From positions 1-61,781 of the forward strand of contig NZ_BDBS01000065.1 in NCBI RefSeq assembly GCF_001613105.1: a stretch of 61,781 nucleotides of DNA, read 5' to 3'. A program made the position numbers and the translations under genes. The notes beneath the pieces are model-generated. The model was given only the letters and a program-made list of their open reading frames with translations, ran no database searches and was not told where the DNA came from. Numbering within the stretch: position 1 is the stretch's first letter; each line of letters begins with the position of its first letter. Source of the stretch: Nocardia pseudobrasiliensis NBRC 108224. Its GTDB lineage: Bacteria > Actinomycetota > Actinomycetes > Mycobacteriales > Mycobacteriaceae. Below, piece by piece: positions 27,489-36,008 of this stretch.

Positions 27489-28349
27489 ATGGTGTTCGAC
27501 GAATTCACCAGCGAGACCATGCGACTCGACGACTCGCAGATCTTCCTCCGGCGCGGCGGCGAAGGTCCGCCGATCCTGCTGCTGCACGGCCATCCACGCA
27601 CCTCGGCGACCTGGCATCGGGTCGCTCCCCGCCTGGTGGCACGCGGGTTCACCGTGGTCTGCCCGGACCTGCGCGGCTACGGCCGCTCCCGCGGACCCGA
27701 ACCGACACCGGATCACGCCGGATACGCCAAGCGAGCCATGGCCGCCGACATGGTCGCCGTGATGCGCCGGTTGGGGTATTCGAATTTCGCACTCGCAGGC
27801 CACGATCGCGGAAGCTATGTCGCCTTGCGACTGACACTCGACCACCCCGATATCGTCTCGCGCGTCGCATTATTGGACTGTCTGCCGATCAGCGAACATC
27901 TCGCGCGCGTGACCGCCGAATTCGCCACCCGTTGGTGGCACTGGTTCTTCTTCGCCCAGCCCGAGATTCCCGAACGCGTCATCACCGCCGATCCGGACCG
28001 ATGGTACCGGGGCGATCCGGAGACGATGGGCGCCCGAAACTACGACGAATGGCGAATGGCGACCAGAAATCCGACCGTAGTGCGGGCCATGCTCGAGGAC
28101 TACCGCGCCGGGCTGACCATCGACGCCGAACACGAACGCGCAGACCGCGCGGCAGGTATTCGATTGCGTTGTCCGACATTGATTCTCTGGTCACTACGCG
28201 ACGATCTGGAACAACTCTACGGTGATCCGCTGCGAATCTGGCGGGACTGGGCCGTCGACGTCACCGGTTTCGGCATCGACTCCGGCCATCACATGGCCGA
28301 GGAGGCTCCGACAGCGCTCGCGACCGCACTCGCCGAATTCTTCGAATGA
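27489..28349 (+). CDS. Fluoroacetate/haloacetate dehalogenase-like hydrolase
   Basis: 286 residues, alpha/beta-hydrolase with an aspartate nucleophile: oxyanion HGHPRT at 33-38, AGHDRGSY with Asp106, Asp130 24 residues later and His267. The spacing Asp106/Asp130 equals that of the characterised fluoroacetate dehalogenase pair (Asp110/Asp134), and WWHWFFFAQPE (149-159) is the family's halide-pocket region. An ester or epoxide hydrolase role remains possible. A 26-aa microprotein follows on the opposite strand, 1 bp away. Confidence 0.85.
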   Translation: MVFDEFTSETMRLDDSQIFLRRGGEGPPILLLHGHPRTSATWHRVAPRLVARGFTVVCPDLRGYGRSRGPEPTPDHAGYAKRAMAADMVAVMRRLGYSNFALAGHDRGSYVALRLTLDHPDIVSRVALLDCLPISEHLARVTAEFATRWWHWFFFAQPEIPERVITADPDRWYRGDPETMGARNYDEWRMATRNPTVVRAMLEDYRAGLTIDAEHERADRAAGIRLRCPTLILWSLRDDLEQLYGDPLRIWRDWAVDVTGFGIDSGHHMAEEAPTALATALAEFFE

Positions 28350-28350
28350 C

Positions 28351-28431
28351 CTAGCGCTTGGGGAATCCGATCACGAAACCCAGCGCGATGATCACGGACC
28401 CGACCACCGAGATGGCGACCATACTCCACAT
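28351..28431 (-). CDS. 26-aa single-pass membrane microprotein
   Basis: Reads MWSMVAISVVGSVIIALG plus 8 residues ending in FPKR: one hydrophobic helix followed by a basic tail, which would sit at the cytoplasmic face. A good AGAGG ribosome site lies 6 nt before the ATG. It sits tail to tail with the dehalogenase-like gene and 41 bp downstream of the membrane-protein gene at 28473 (same strand), possibly as its last cistron. No family is recognised; such proteins often modulate a larger membrane partner. Confidence 0.6.
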   Translation of the reverse strand: MWSMVAISVVGSVIIALGFVIGFPKR

Positions 28432-28472
28432 GCCGAACCTCTCATTCCCTCTGCGCGACAAGCGGATTCACC

Positions 28473-29048
28473 CTACAGTGACGCCACAGGGGACGCACCG
28501 GAATGGTTGATCTTTCTCAACGCGACCAGAACGCCGACGGCGGCGACGGGCAATAGATCCAACGCCACCGCCGGCAACACCACACTCACCAGCAACAGAG
28601 CCGGGCTCCACCACGGCAATCGTCCCCGCCGGGCCAGCAGCGCGGCCAACACCACCAGCCCGAGGAAGAACAACTGCGGCACCACGGTATAGACCACCGC
28701 CCGCACACCCGCGATCGCGGAGAACTCCCGGCTCAGCCGTGCCATCTCGGCATGATCGCTGGCCTGAGCCGCGATGATGATATCCGCCCCGAACTGCACG
28801 ATCCCCGCCGCCAACCCGATCAGGGTCAGCGCCACCGTCGCGGTCCGCCCGATACCAGCGGGAAGCAGACGGCCCAAACCGATCACCACCGCCACGAACA
28901 ACATCAGCCCGATCAACGCGACGACGTGGGCGAGTTGCCAGACCGCTCCCGGACCGTAATCGCCACGCGCCAAACCGATCAGCCGGATCACCCCGTAGCC
29001 GAACAGGCACAGGGGTGCGCAGATCAACAGCGCGCCGAAATATCTCAT
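28473..29048 (-). CDS. Integral membrane protein, unknown
   Basis: 191 residues with about five hydrophobic segments (near 4-24, 40-62, 70-92, 117-137, 143-180) and short basic loops. No signature motif is recognised. A weak resemblance in layout to DUF4386-like actinobacterial membrane proteins is only an impression. The microprotein downstream is on the same strand. Confidence 0.75.
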   Translation of the reverse strand: MRYFGALLICAPLCLFGYGVIRLIGLARGDYGPGAVWQLAHVVALIGLMLFVAVVIGLGRLLPAGIGRTATVALTLIGLAAGIVQFGADIIIAAQASDHAEMARLSREFSAIAGVRAVVYTVVPQLFFLGLVVLAALLARRGRLPWWSPALLLVSVVLPAVALDLLPVAAVGVLVALRKINHSGASPVASL

Positions 29049-29099
29049 ACGCCGATCCTGGCAGGGGCGGCGTATATGAACCTCCGGGAAAACCCTGGT

Positions 29100-30461
29100 T
29101 CAGCGCCGGACAGTCTTGCTGCGCATGAGAAATTCGGGCAGATATCCGTCATGCGGCAACCCGGCCCGCATCCAGGTGGTCGGATGGTCGCCGAGGTGCA
29201 CATTGGCGATGGTCGGCTCGTCCACCAGCTGATCGATCAATCGCTCGTCGCCGGTGAATGCCGTGAGCACCAACGTATTTCGCAAGGCGGCGATACCCGC
29301 GTCGCGATCCCACGGCGCCACCCACACGCACGGGAAGGGCAGTTCCGCGCCGATCTGCTCGGCGAACGGATCGTCCACCTGATGCACCGCCGGACGCAAA
29401 ACCGCGCTGCCGTCGCCGAGTTCGTCGACAATGCCGTTCCCGCCCAGCCACACTCGCGTTCCCGCCGCGCGCTCGCGCAGATGCTTCGCCAAGGCGCGCG
29501 CGGTCTCGACCGTGTGCACGGGCAGTACAGCACGCTCGTCCAGCGCGGGCAGACTGGGCAATTCGGCCAGCCGCGCGGCGAGGGCCTCGGCGACCGGCGC
29601 GGGATCGCCCTCCACGAGTACTGCCGTGGCATTCACGCAGCCGACACCGCCACCGCCGCTGACGGATTCGACCATGGTGTCCAGCGCCGACTCCCAATCA
29701 GCGCCCGCGGTCAGCAACACCTTGGACCGGCCCGGACCCTGCGGCAGCACGCCGGGATCACCGGCATACTTCCGGACCACCTCGTCACCGCCGTAGACCA
29801 TGCCCAGATCCGCACCGCGAAGGATCTCCCCCGCCGCGTCGTGATCGGTGGGCAGCAATACGATTCGATCCTCACCGAATCCGGCTTCGCGCAATGCGGT
29901 GATCAGTCGATGCGGGGTGAACGGCTCGCGTCGCGAGGGACGGACCGCGACGCGGTAGCCCAGGGCCAGCGGTTCCAGCCACGCCAGATGTACCGCGGGA
30001 TGATTACCCGCGGCGTGGACGGCGAAGACCTCACCGCGGCGGCTCCACACCGCCCGCCCCGCGTGCGTGGACGGGTCCCGCCAGTCACCGACCGCATCGG
30101 CGGGACGCGCGTTCCGCACGGTGCGGTAGACCTGCGCGGCCGCGAGCGCGATATCGGCGGTCGCGTTGCGCACCACGGTGATCGGCATTCCCGCGACCGC
30201 GCTCACGGTGCGTTGATAATCCTCGACGCTCTGTCCGGCCACGCGTTCGGTGGCGAAGGCGCGGCCCGCGCGGGCGATGGCCGCGATCCGCCCGTCGACC
30301 GGCAGTGCGGCCGAGCGGTGCATGGCCTGCATGGCTCGGGTGACATACAGTCGGGGCGCCAAACTCAGTGTGGCGACCGGGTTTCCGGTGCGGTCCCCGA
30401 TCGTCTCCTGGTTGCGGGAGCGATACGGGCCGGTGGGTCCGAGGGCGTCCAGGCGCAGCAT
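29100..30461 (-). CDS. Acyl reductase/aldehyde dehydrogenase-like protein (EhpG/LuxC-like)
   Basis: 453 residues starting at an ATG that overlaps the stop of the upstream adenylating-enzyme gene. Aldehyde-dehydrogenase-superfamily features: VFAVHAAGNHPAVH (NAD(P) region), GPGRSKVLLT, and a catalytic cysteine at 275 (GGVGCVNATAV). It resembles LuxC-type acyl reductases and EhpG of phenazine (griseoluteate) biosynthesis. With its neighbour it probably reduces an activated carboxylic acid to aldehyde (inference). Confidence 0.7.
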   Translation of the reverse strand: MLRLDALGPTGPYRSRNQETIGDRTGNPVATLSLAPRLYVTRAMQAMHRSAALPVDGRIAAIARAGRAFATERVAGQSVEDYQRTVSAVAGMPITVVRNATADIALAAAQVYRTVRNARPADAVGDWRDPSTHAGRAVWSRRGEVFAVHAAGNHPAVHLAWLEPLALGYRVAVRPSRREPFTPHRLITALREAGFGEDRIVLLPTDHDAAGEILRGADLGMVYGGDEVVRKYAGDPGVLPQGPGRSKVLLTAGADWESALDTMVESVSGGGGVGCVNATAVLVEGDPAPVAEALAARLAELPSLPALDERAVLPVHTVETARALAKHLRERAAGTRVWLGGNGIVDELGDGSAVLRPAVHQVDDPFAEQIGAELPFPCVWVAPWDRDAGIAALRNTLVLTAFTGDERLIDQLVDEPTIANVHLGDHPTTWMRAGLPHDGYLPEFLMRSKTVRR

Positions 30462-31513
30462 CAGTACACCCCCTCGATCACCGTCGCGCCGCCGAATGTG
30501 GCCACCGGGGTGACATCGGCGACCGAATCGCCGAATCCGCCGGGCGGCGGCGGCATCCGTGTGCCCATATCGCGCTCGATATTGTTGACCAGCAAGGCCG
30601 TGCGGCTCAGATGGTTCATCACCACCCGACCGCGCTCGCCGTAGGGTACGACCTCGCCGGTGTCCGGATCGACGATCCGGAAGGTGGTGTGGGGAGCGAA
30701 CGGATCGAATACACACGGTTCGTCCTCGTCCAGACCCGCGCGCTCGATGGCCGCGCCCAGAATCATGGTGCTGCCGTACATGCCGATCAGGCGAATCCCC
30801 GGAAAGACCTCGCGCCGTAACAGGTCCCGGGTATCGGCGTCCAGGTGCGCACCACCCCACACGATCGCGCGCACCTTGCGATTGACCACCTCCACGAGCT
30901 CGGCACGCCGGGCCATCCGCTCCAGCAGCGGCGGAGTGGCCACGAGGACACCGATGTCCTGGGTACGCAGGACGAGCTCCATCTGATCGATCAGATGTTC
31001 GGTGTAGGCATCGGCCTCCGTGCCGCGACCCTCGGCGATCAGTCGCTTCACCCAGCGCGGATCCAGATCGATGGTCAAATTCAGACTTTCGCGCACCCGG
31101 CACAACCCCGCGATCGACGCGCCGACACCGTGCGGACCGCTGGGCATCGCGCCGAGCCAGTCGACGTCTCGCGGAACATCGTGCTCGTCGAGCCGCGCGC
31201 CGAGCCAGTCGACGCCGTCGCGCTCCCACTCGTCGGTGAACACCACCCGCTTGGGTTGCCCTGTGGTGCCGCCGCTTTCGTACACCGCCACCGCGCGGGC
31301 GACGCCGAATCCGCGCGGAATCAGGTCCCGGACACCGATATCGCGCAACTCGTCCACGACATTGGGAAACAGGGCCAGATCGTCGAAACCGCGGACATCG
31401 GTCAGCGGATCGAAATCCAGCGTCTTCGCGCGCGCCAACCAGAACGGCGATCCGGTCCGCTCGTCGAAGTGCCAGCGCATCATCTCTCGAACGAATTCAT
31501 CGTGATCTTGCAT
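30461..31513 (-). CDS. EhpF-like adenylate-forming enzyme
   Basis: 350 residues. The ANL-superfamily phosphate loop YESGGTTGQPKRVV (78-91) and A5-like GMYGST are present. At this length it lacks much of the C-terminal lid domain, as in EhpF of D-alanylgriseoluteate biosynthesis and unlike full-length CoA ligases or PaaK. It would activate a carboxylic acid as acyl-AMP for the reductase encoded next, with 1-nt overlap. No carrier protein or CoA-ligase partner is present. Divergent from the LysR gene, its likely regulator. Confidence 0.75.
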   Translation of the reverse strand: MQDHDEFVREMMRWHFDERTGSPFWLARAKTLDFDPLTDVRGFDDLALFPNVVDELRDIGVRDLIPRGFGVARAVAVYESGGTTGQPKRVVFTDEWERDGVDWLGARLDEHDVPRDVDWLGAMPSGPHGVGASIAGLCRVRESLNLTIDLDPRWVKRLIAEGRGTEADAYTEHLIDQMELVLRTQDIGVLVATPPLLERMARRAELVEVVNRKVRAIVWGGAHLDADTRDLLRREVFPGIRLIGMYGSTMILGAAIERAGLDEDEPCVFDPFAPHTTFRIVDPDTGEVVPYGERGRVVMNHLSRTALLVNNIERDMGTRMPPPPGGFGDSVADVTPVATFGGATVIEGVY

Positions 31514-31589
31514 GCAATTCCTTCTCTCCGAACGGCTTTCGACCCAACCGTAGGCCGCGGCGAGTCATAACGTCCAAGACCGAATTCCA

Positions 31590-31615
31590 CATAAATTGAT
31601 GCCTCTAGTGTTATG
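31590..31615. promoter_or_regulatory. LysR-type operator candidate
   Basis: CATAA (31590-31594) and TTATG (31611-31615) form an inverted repeat with a 16-bp spacer in the 116-bp divergent region; a third CATAA lies at 31566. This is the expected place for a LysR autoregulatory site. Confidence 0.4.
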
Positions 31616-31629
31616 AGAGGATCACGATC

Positions 31630-32535
31630 ATGGACCTGCTGTCGCTGCGCTACTTCCGGGTGGTGGCCCGCCACGAACACATCAGCCGCGCCGCCGCGGA
31701 ACTGCGCGTCGCCCAGCCCTCGCTCAGCCGCACCATCGCCCGCCTCGAATCCGATCTCGGGGTCCCCCTGTTCGACCGGAGGGGCCGCACCGTCCGGCTC
31801 AATCGGTTCGGCGCGGCATTCCTGCGCCGGGTCGACCGCGCCCTGACCGAACTCGACGATGCGCGAACGGAATTGGCCGACGCCGCGGGCCTGGAACACG
31901 GCACCGTCGCCGTCGCTTCGGAGACGCTGCTCTCCCTCACCGAATTCCTGCCCGCCTTCCGCGCCCGCTACCCGGACGTCGAACTGCAGCTCTACCAATC
32001 CACGGCCGCCCGCATGGCCCGCCAACTCGCCGCCCACGAAATCGACCTGTGCCTGGCCTCCCAGGAAATCACCGGCCCCGCCATCCGCACCGTCGAGTTG
32101 TTCCGCGAACCGGTCCTGCTCGCCGTCCCCCTCACCCACCCCCTGGCCGCCCACGACAGCGTCCCCATCGAATCCCTGGCGGGCGAACCGATAATCACCA
32201 CCCGAGTCGGCTACTGGCAGCGCACCCTCACCGACCACCTCTTCGCCACCGCGGGCCTCACCCCGAACATCACGGTCGAGGGCGACGAACTGGCCGCCGT
32301 CCAATATCTCGTCACCGTAGGTCTGGGCATCGGCCTCATCCCCGAAATGTCCCTACGCTCCCGCGCCCAAACAGCCGTAGCCTGGGTCCGCCTCGACACC
32401 CCCGACAGCCACCGCACCCTCCGCATAGCCTGGCGCGAGGACACCTATCTTTCCCATGCCGCCCAACGTTTCCGCGACATGCTGATCGAGAGCCTCACAC
32501 CAGGTACGAACCGAAACAGCCGCGGCGACGACTGA
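31630..32535 (+). CDS. LysR-family transcriptional regulator
   Basis: 301 residues. The winged HTH (1-62: RYFRVVARHEHISRAAAEL, QPSLSRTIARLESDLGVPLFDR) and a periplasmic-binding-like effector domain (about 90-290) are complete. It is divergent from the EhpF/EhpG-like pair, so it probably controls them in response to a small acid (inference). Confidence 0.93.
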   Translation: MDLLSLRYFRVVARHEHISRAAAELRVAQPSLSRTIARLESDLGVPLFDRRGRTVRLNRFGAAFLRRVDRALTELDDARTELADAAGLEHGTVAVASETLLSLTEFLPAFRARYPDVELQLYQSTAARMARQLAAHEIDLCLASQEITGPAIRTVELFREPVLLAVPLTHPLAAHDSVPIESLAGEPIITTRVGYWQRTLTDHLFATAGLTPNITVEGDELAAVQYLVTVGLGIGLIPEMSLRSRAQTAVAWVRLDTPDSHRTLRIAWREDTYLSHAAQRFRDMLIESLTPGTNRNSRGDD

Positions 32536-32541
32536 TATCGA

Positions 32542-32840
32542 TCAGAGGTCGATCACCACCTTGCCCTGGACATGGCGGGCCGATCGACGACTCCCGCGTA
32601 ATCGGTGCCGAACTCGGTGGGCAGGCTCAGGCCGAACCTCGCCGCGGTCTCGGCATCCGCGGTCATGAACCAGTCCATCGGATTCAAGCCCGCCGCACCC
32701 ACTCGGACGCGGATCTGCCCCTCGCCCGCTCGGGGTTCGGGGACGTTCTGGACGGTCAATACCTCAGGGCCGCCGAAGGACTCGAGCCGAACCGCCCTAT
32801 TCGTGTTCGCTCGCAGGTCACCATCATGCCGCCGCATCCG
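32542..32840 (-). pseudogene. Quinone oxidoreductase (zinc-ADH type) pseudogene with internal deletion
   Basis: The first part reads as the GroES-like N-terminus of an NADPH:quinone reductase (RAVRLESFGGPEVLTVQ, GLNPMDWFM, FGTDYAGVV). It runs directly, with a frame change near 32580, into RHVQGKVVIDL and a stop, the normal last residues of the same family. Roughly 200 residues of the cofactor-binding domain are missing, and the usual start context (MRAV) is altered to NRAV. A deletion within one gene explains this. Confidence 0.8.
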
Positions 32841-32940
32841 TACCGTCTCCTCGTGTCCGTGGAGCCAACGTGAAATCCGAGCCGTATGTCGACGCGATGG
32901 CGAATCGACTGCGGCACAGCGCATTCCGAGAGTGGCCGGA

Positions 32941-33510
32941 TCAGGGCCGTTTCAGGCTGCCGACACTCAGCGATCCGCCCCCGGTGACCCGCAGGCTCTC
33001 CTCGGCCGCACGAACATAGCCGGCCGGGTCCTTGTCGACAGGCTGTACACCCGCGTAATTGCGCGCCTCGTAGGCAGCGAAGTCGACGGCCAGCTGATGG
33101 CGTCGCGACAGCCCCGCCAGACGCCGGAAGTCGGTGAGGCCCTCGCGTTCCTCCTCGGCCATATGGTCGCTGTTGGCCTCGTTGGCCGCCGCGACGGCTG
33201 CGTACCACTCGTCGGTACCGACGCGATGGCGCCCCACCTCGGCGATGGCATCCCTGATCTGATTGTGGTCATCGATGGCGTCGAGCGTCTCGTCCTCCAC
33301 CCCCGCCTTACGCCGAGCCGCGATGCCCACCTGCAGCAGCGCGGGGTAGAAGATCTCCTCCTCCGCCTGTGCGTGCAGCTCGAGAAACGCCGCCAGCCTG
33401 TCCCAGATGGCCGACAGCACACCGGTATCGGAGCGATCGATCTGCTCCAGGATCGCGAACAGCCGACGCTGCTCGTGATGGTCGTCGAGGATCAGCTGGG
33501 TAATGTCCAC
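32941..33510 (-). CDS. Hemerythrin HHE-domain protein
   Basis: 189 residues from a GTG with GGAGGAATT upstream. Iron-ligand style histidines and acids: LILDDHHEQRR, FLELHAQAEEEIFYP, DDHNQIRDA and SDHMAEEERE. HHE proteins bind a di-iron centre and sense or store oxygen or NO. The C-terminus adds about 50 residues rich in Gly and Ser. Monocistronic. Confidence 0.92.
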   Translation of the reverse strand: MDITQLILDDHHEQRRLFAILEQIDRSDTGVLSAIWDRLAAFLELHAQAEEEIFYPALLQVGIAARRKAGVEDETLDAIDDHNQIRDAIAEVGRHRVGTDEWYAAVAAANEANSDHMAEEEREGLTDFRRLAGLSRRHQLAVDFAAYEARNYAGVQPVDKDPAGYVRAAEESLRVTGGGSLSVGSLKRP

Positions 33511-33733
33511 AATTCCTCCCTGACACCGCACTCCATGGTCGGCTCCGGGCGCCGGCACGTCCCGAACCCGACGATAACGCACCGCCGAGCCACCCCATGG
33601 CCTGCCACACCCCGCGCCGCACTCGACAGGCAAACCGGACCCGCTCTCGGCTTCTTTCATCGCCATCTGGGATACGAGAGGGTCACATGTTCGGATGCGC
33701 ATATATACGTATCGACCTGAATGAACATGGGAG

Positions 33734-33777
33734 CGGATCCCAGCACCCTGCGACGACGCACAGGATGCCGGGATCCG
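33734..33777 (-). terminator. Terminator after der
   Basis: 11-position stem with one mismatch (CGGATCCCAGC with GCCGGGATCCG), plus a possible inner CCTG/CAGG pairing, 9 nt past the der stop. Confidence 0.75.
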
Positions 33778-33785
33778 ACTCGAAC

Positions 33786-35207
33786 TCAGCGTTTGGCGCG
33801 GTCCCGCTTCTCGCGGACACGCACCGAGATCCGCACCGGCGAACCCTCGAACCCGAATTCCTCACGCAACTTGCGTTCCAGGAAGCGGCGGTAGCCCGCC
33901 TCCAGGAAGCCCGTGGTGAACAGGACGAAGGTCGGCGGTCGGGTGGTGGCCTGGGTGGCGAACAGGACTCGGGGCAGGCGGCCGCCGCGCATGGGCGGTG
34001 GGGTGGCCGCGATGACCTCTTTGAGCCAGGTGTTCAGGCGGCCCGTCGGAATGCGCCGGTCCCAGGACTCCAGCGCGGTTTCCATTGCGGGAACCAGCTT
34101 TTGGACGGCGCGGCCGGTGTGGGCGGAGATGTTGACCCGCTGCGCCCAGCGCACCTGGACCAATTCGCGGTCGATCTCACGCTCGAGCTGTTCGCGACGG
34201 TCCTCGTCGACCAGATCCCACTTGTTGTACGCCAGCACCAGCGCGCGGCCGGTGTCGGCGACCATGCTGATCACCCGCAGATCCTGTTCGGTGATCGGCT
34301 GGGAGGCGTCGATGAGCATGACCGCGACCTCGGCGGCCTCGATGGCCGATTTGGTGCGCAGCGAGGCGTAGAACTCGGTGCCGCTGGCATTGGCGACCTT
34401 GCGCCGCAGACCCGCGGTATCGACGAAACGCCAAGGCTTACCGTCCAATTCGACCAGCGAATCGACCGGGTCGACCGTCGTTCCCGCCACATCGTGTACG
34501 ACCGAGCGCTCGTCACCCGAAAGTTTGTTCAGCAGACTGGATTTGCCGACATTCGGCTTACCGACCAGCGCGACGCGCCGCGGACCGCCGCCGACACCGC
34601 TACCCTCGCGCGGAGTTTCGGGCAGCACCGCGAGCACATCGTCGAGCAGATCGCCCGTCCCGCGCCCGTGCGTGGCGCTGACCATCCGCGGCTCCCCCAG
34701 ACCCAGCGACCACAGCGACGCCGCCTCGGCCTCGAGCTTCTCGCCGTCGACCTTGTTGGCCACGAGGATGACCGGAGTCTTGGAGCGCCGCAACACCTTC
34801 ACGGCGGCCTCATCGGTCGAGGTCGCGCCCACGGTGGCATCCACAACCAGCAGAATCGCGTCCGCGGTCCGCATGGCCAGCTCGGCCTGACGCGCCACCG
34901 CCTGCTGCAGCCCCTTGGCGTCGGGCTCCCAACCGCCGGTGTCCTGCACCAGGAAACGCCGTCCGGCCCAGCTGGCCTCGTAGGAGACGCGGTCACGGGT
35001 CACGCCCGGGACGTCCTCCACCACGGCCTCGCGGCGGCCCAGGATCCGGTTCACCAGAGTCGATTTGCCGACATTCGGGCGGCCGACGACCGCCAGGGTC
35101 GGCATCGCGACCTGCTCGTCGGCCTCCGGGTCACCCGCGAGATCGACGACCTCCCAATCGGTTTCGTCGCTCCAAATGCCGTCGGCGGCAAAGGTTTCCT
35201 GCGTCAT
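33786..35207 (-). CDS. der: Ribosome-assembly GTPase Der (EngA)
   Basis: 473 residues with the tandem GTPase design unique to Der: G1 motifs GRPNVGKST and GKPNVGKSS, G4 NKVD and NKWD, and a C-terminal KH-like domain (about 385-470). It acts in 50S subunit maturation. The start overlaps the cmk stop by 4 nt, as in mycobacteria (Rv1712-Rv1713). The last gene of the conserved minus-strand run. Confidence 0.97.
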   Translation of the reverse strand: MTQETFAADGIWSDETDWEVVDLAGDPEADEQVAMPTLAVVGRPNVGKSTLVNRILGRREAVVEDVPGVTRDRVSYEASWAGRRFLVQDTGGWEPDAKGLQQAVARQAELAMRTADAILLVVDATVGATSTDEAAVKVLRRSKTPVILVANKVDGEKLEAEAASLWSLGLGEPRMVSATHGRGTGDLLDDVLAVLPETPREGSGVGGGPRRVALVGKPNVGKSSLLNKLSGDERSVVHDVAGTTVDPVDSLVELDGKPWRFVDTAGLRRKVANASGTEFYASLRTKSAIEAAEVAVMLIDASQPITEQDLRVISMVADTGRALVLAYNKWDLVDEDRREQLEREIDRELVQVRWAQRVNISAHTGRAVQKLVPAMETALESWDRRIPTGRLNTWLKEVIAATPPPMRGGRLPRVLFATQATTRPPTFVLFTTGFLEAGYRRFLERKLREEFGFEGSPVRISVRVREKRDRAKR

Positions 35208-35917
35208 CTTCCACCTCCCATCGAAATCTGCTGGGCCACAACTCGATACAGCTCGTCGATAACCTGATCCATGGACAGGTCGCTGGTGTCGACCAGCACG
35301 GCGTCCTCGGCCGGGCGCAGCGGCGACACCGCGCGCGTCGAGTCGAGATTGTCGCGGCGCTGGACATCGGCCAGCACGGCCTCGTAGTCGTCGCCGCGGC
35401 CCTCGGCGATGTTCTGCTGATTGCGCCGGTCGGCGCGCGCCTCGGCCGAGGCGGTCAGATAGATCTTGGCGTCGGCGTCGGTCAGCACGACCGTGCCGAT
35501 ATCGCGGCCCTCCACCACGATTCGGCCCGCGCTCGCGGCGATCTCGCGCTGCAATGCGACGAGCTGATCACGCACCTCGGGCACGGCCGAGACCGCCGAG
35601 ACGGCCTTGGTCACGGCATTGCCACGGATCTCCGCGGAGACATCCACACCGTCGAGCTCGATCAGTTCGCGGCTCGGGTCGGTGCCGATGGTCAGCGGCA
35701 GATCCTTGACGGTGACCGCGATGGCGGCCGGATCGTTCAGATCCACTCCGCCGCGCAGCACGCGCAGCGTCGCGACCCGGTACATGGCGCCGGTGTCGAG
35801 GTAGCGGGCGCCGAGGCGGTCCGCCAACCGGCGCGACACGCTGGATTTGCCGGTGCCCGACGGGCCGTCCATAGCGACGACCAGCGGTGTCGAACCGGAA
35901 ATATCCGCGTCGTCCAC
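35204..35917 (-). CDS. cmk: Cytidylate kinase
   Basis: 237 residues from a GTG with GGAGG 4 nt upstream. P-loop AMDGPSGTGKSS, substrate region RYLDTGAMYR, VVEGRDIGTVV and the lid motif RRNQQN. It converts CMP/dCMP to diphosphates. It sits between rluB and der, with a 91-bp gap from rluB. Confidence 0.96.
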   Translation of the reverse strand: MDDADISGSTPLVVAMDGPSGTGKSSVSRRLADRLGARYLDTGAMYRVATLRVLRGGVDLNDPAAIAVTVKDLPLTIGTDPSRELIELDGVDVSAEIRGNAVTKAVSAVSAVPEVRDQLVALQREIAASAGRIVVEGRDIGTVVLTDADAKIYLTASAEARADRRNQQNIAEGRGDDYEAVLADVQRRDNLDSTRAVSPLRPAEDAVLVDTSDLSMDQVIDELYRVVAQQISMGGGR

Positions 35918-36008
35918 GCCGCCTCCTCGAACGTTCCGGCCCAGCATCTGCACACCGTTCACCACGACACTCCGTTCAAGTCCTTGATCGCCCAGCAACG
36001 TCGCACTG

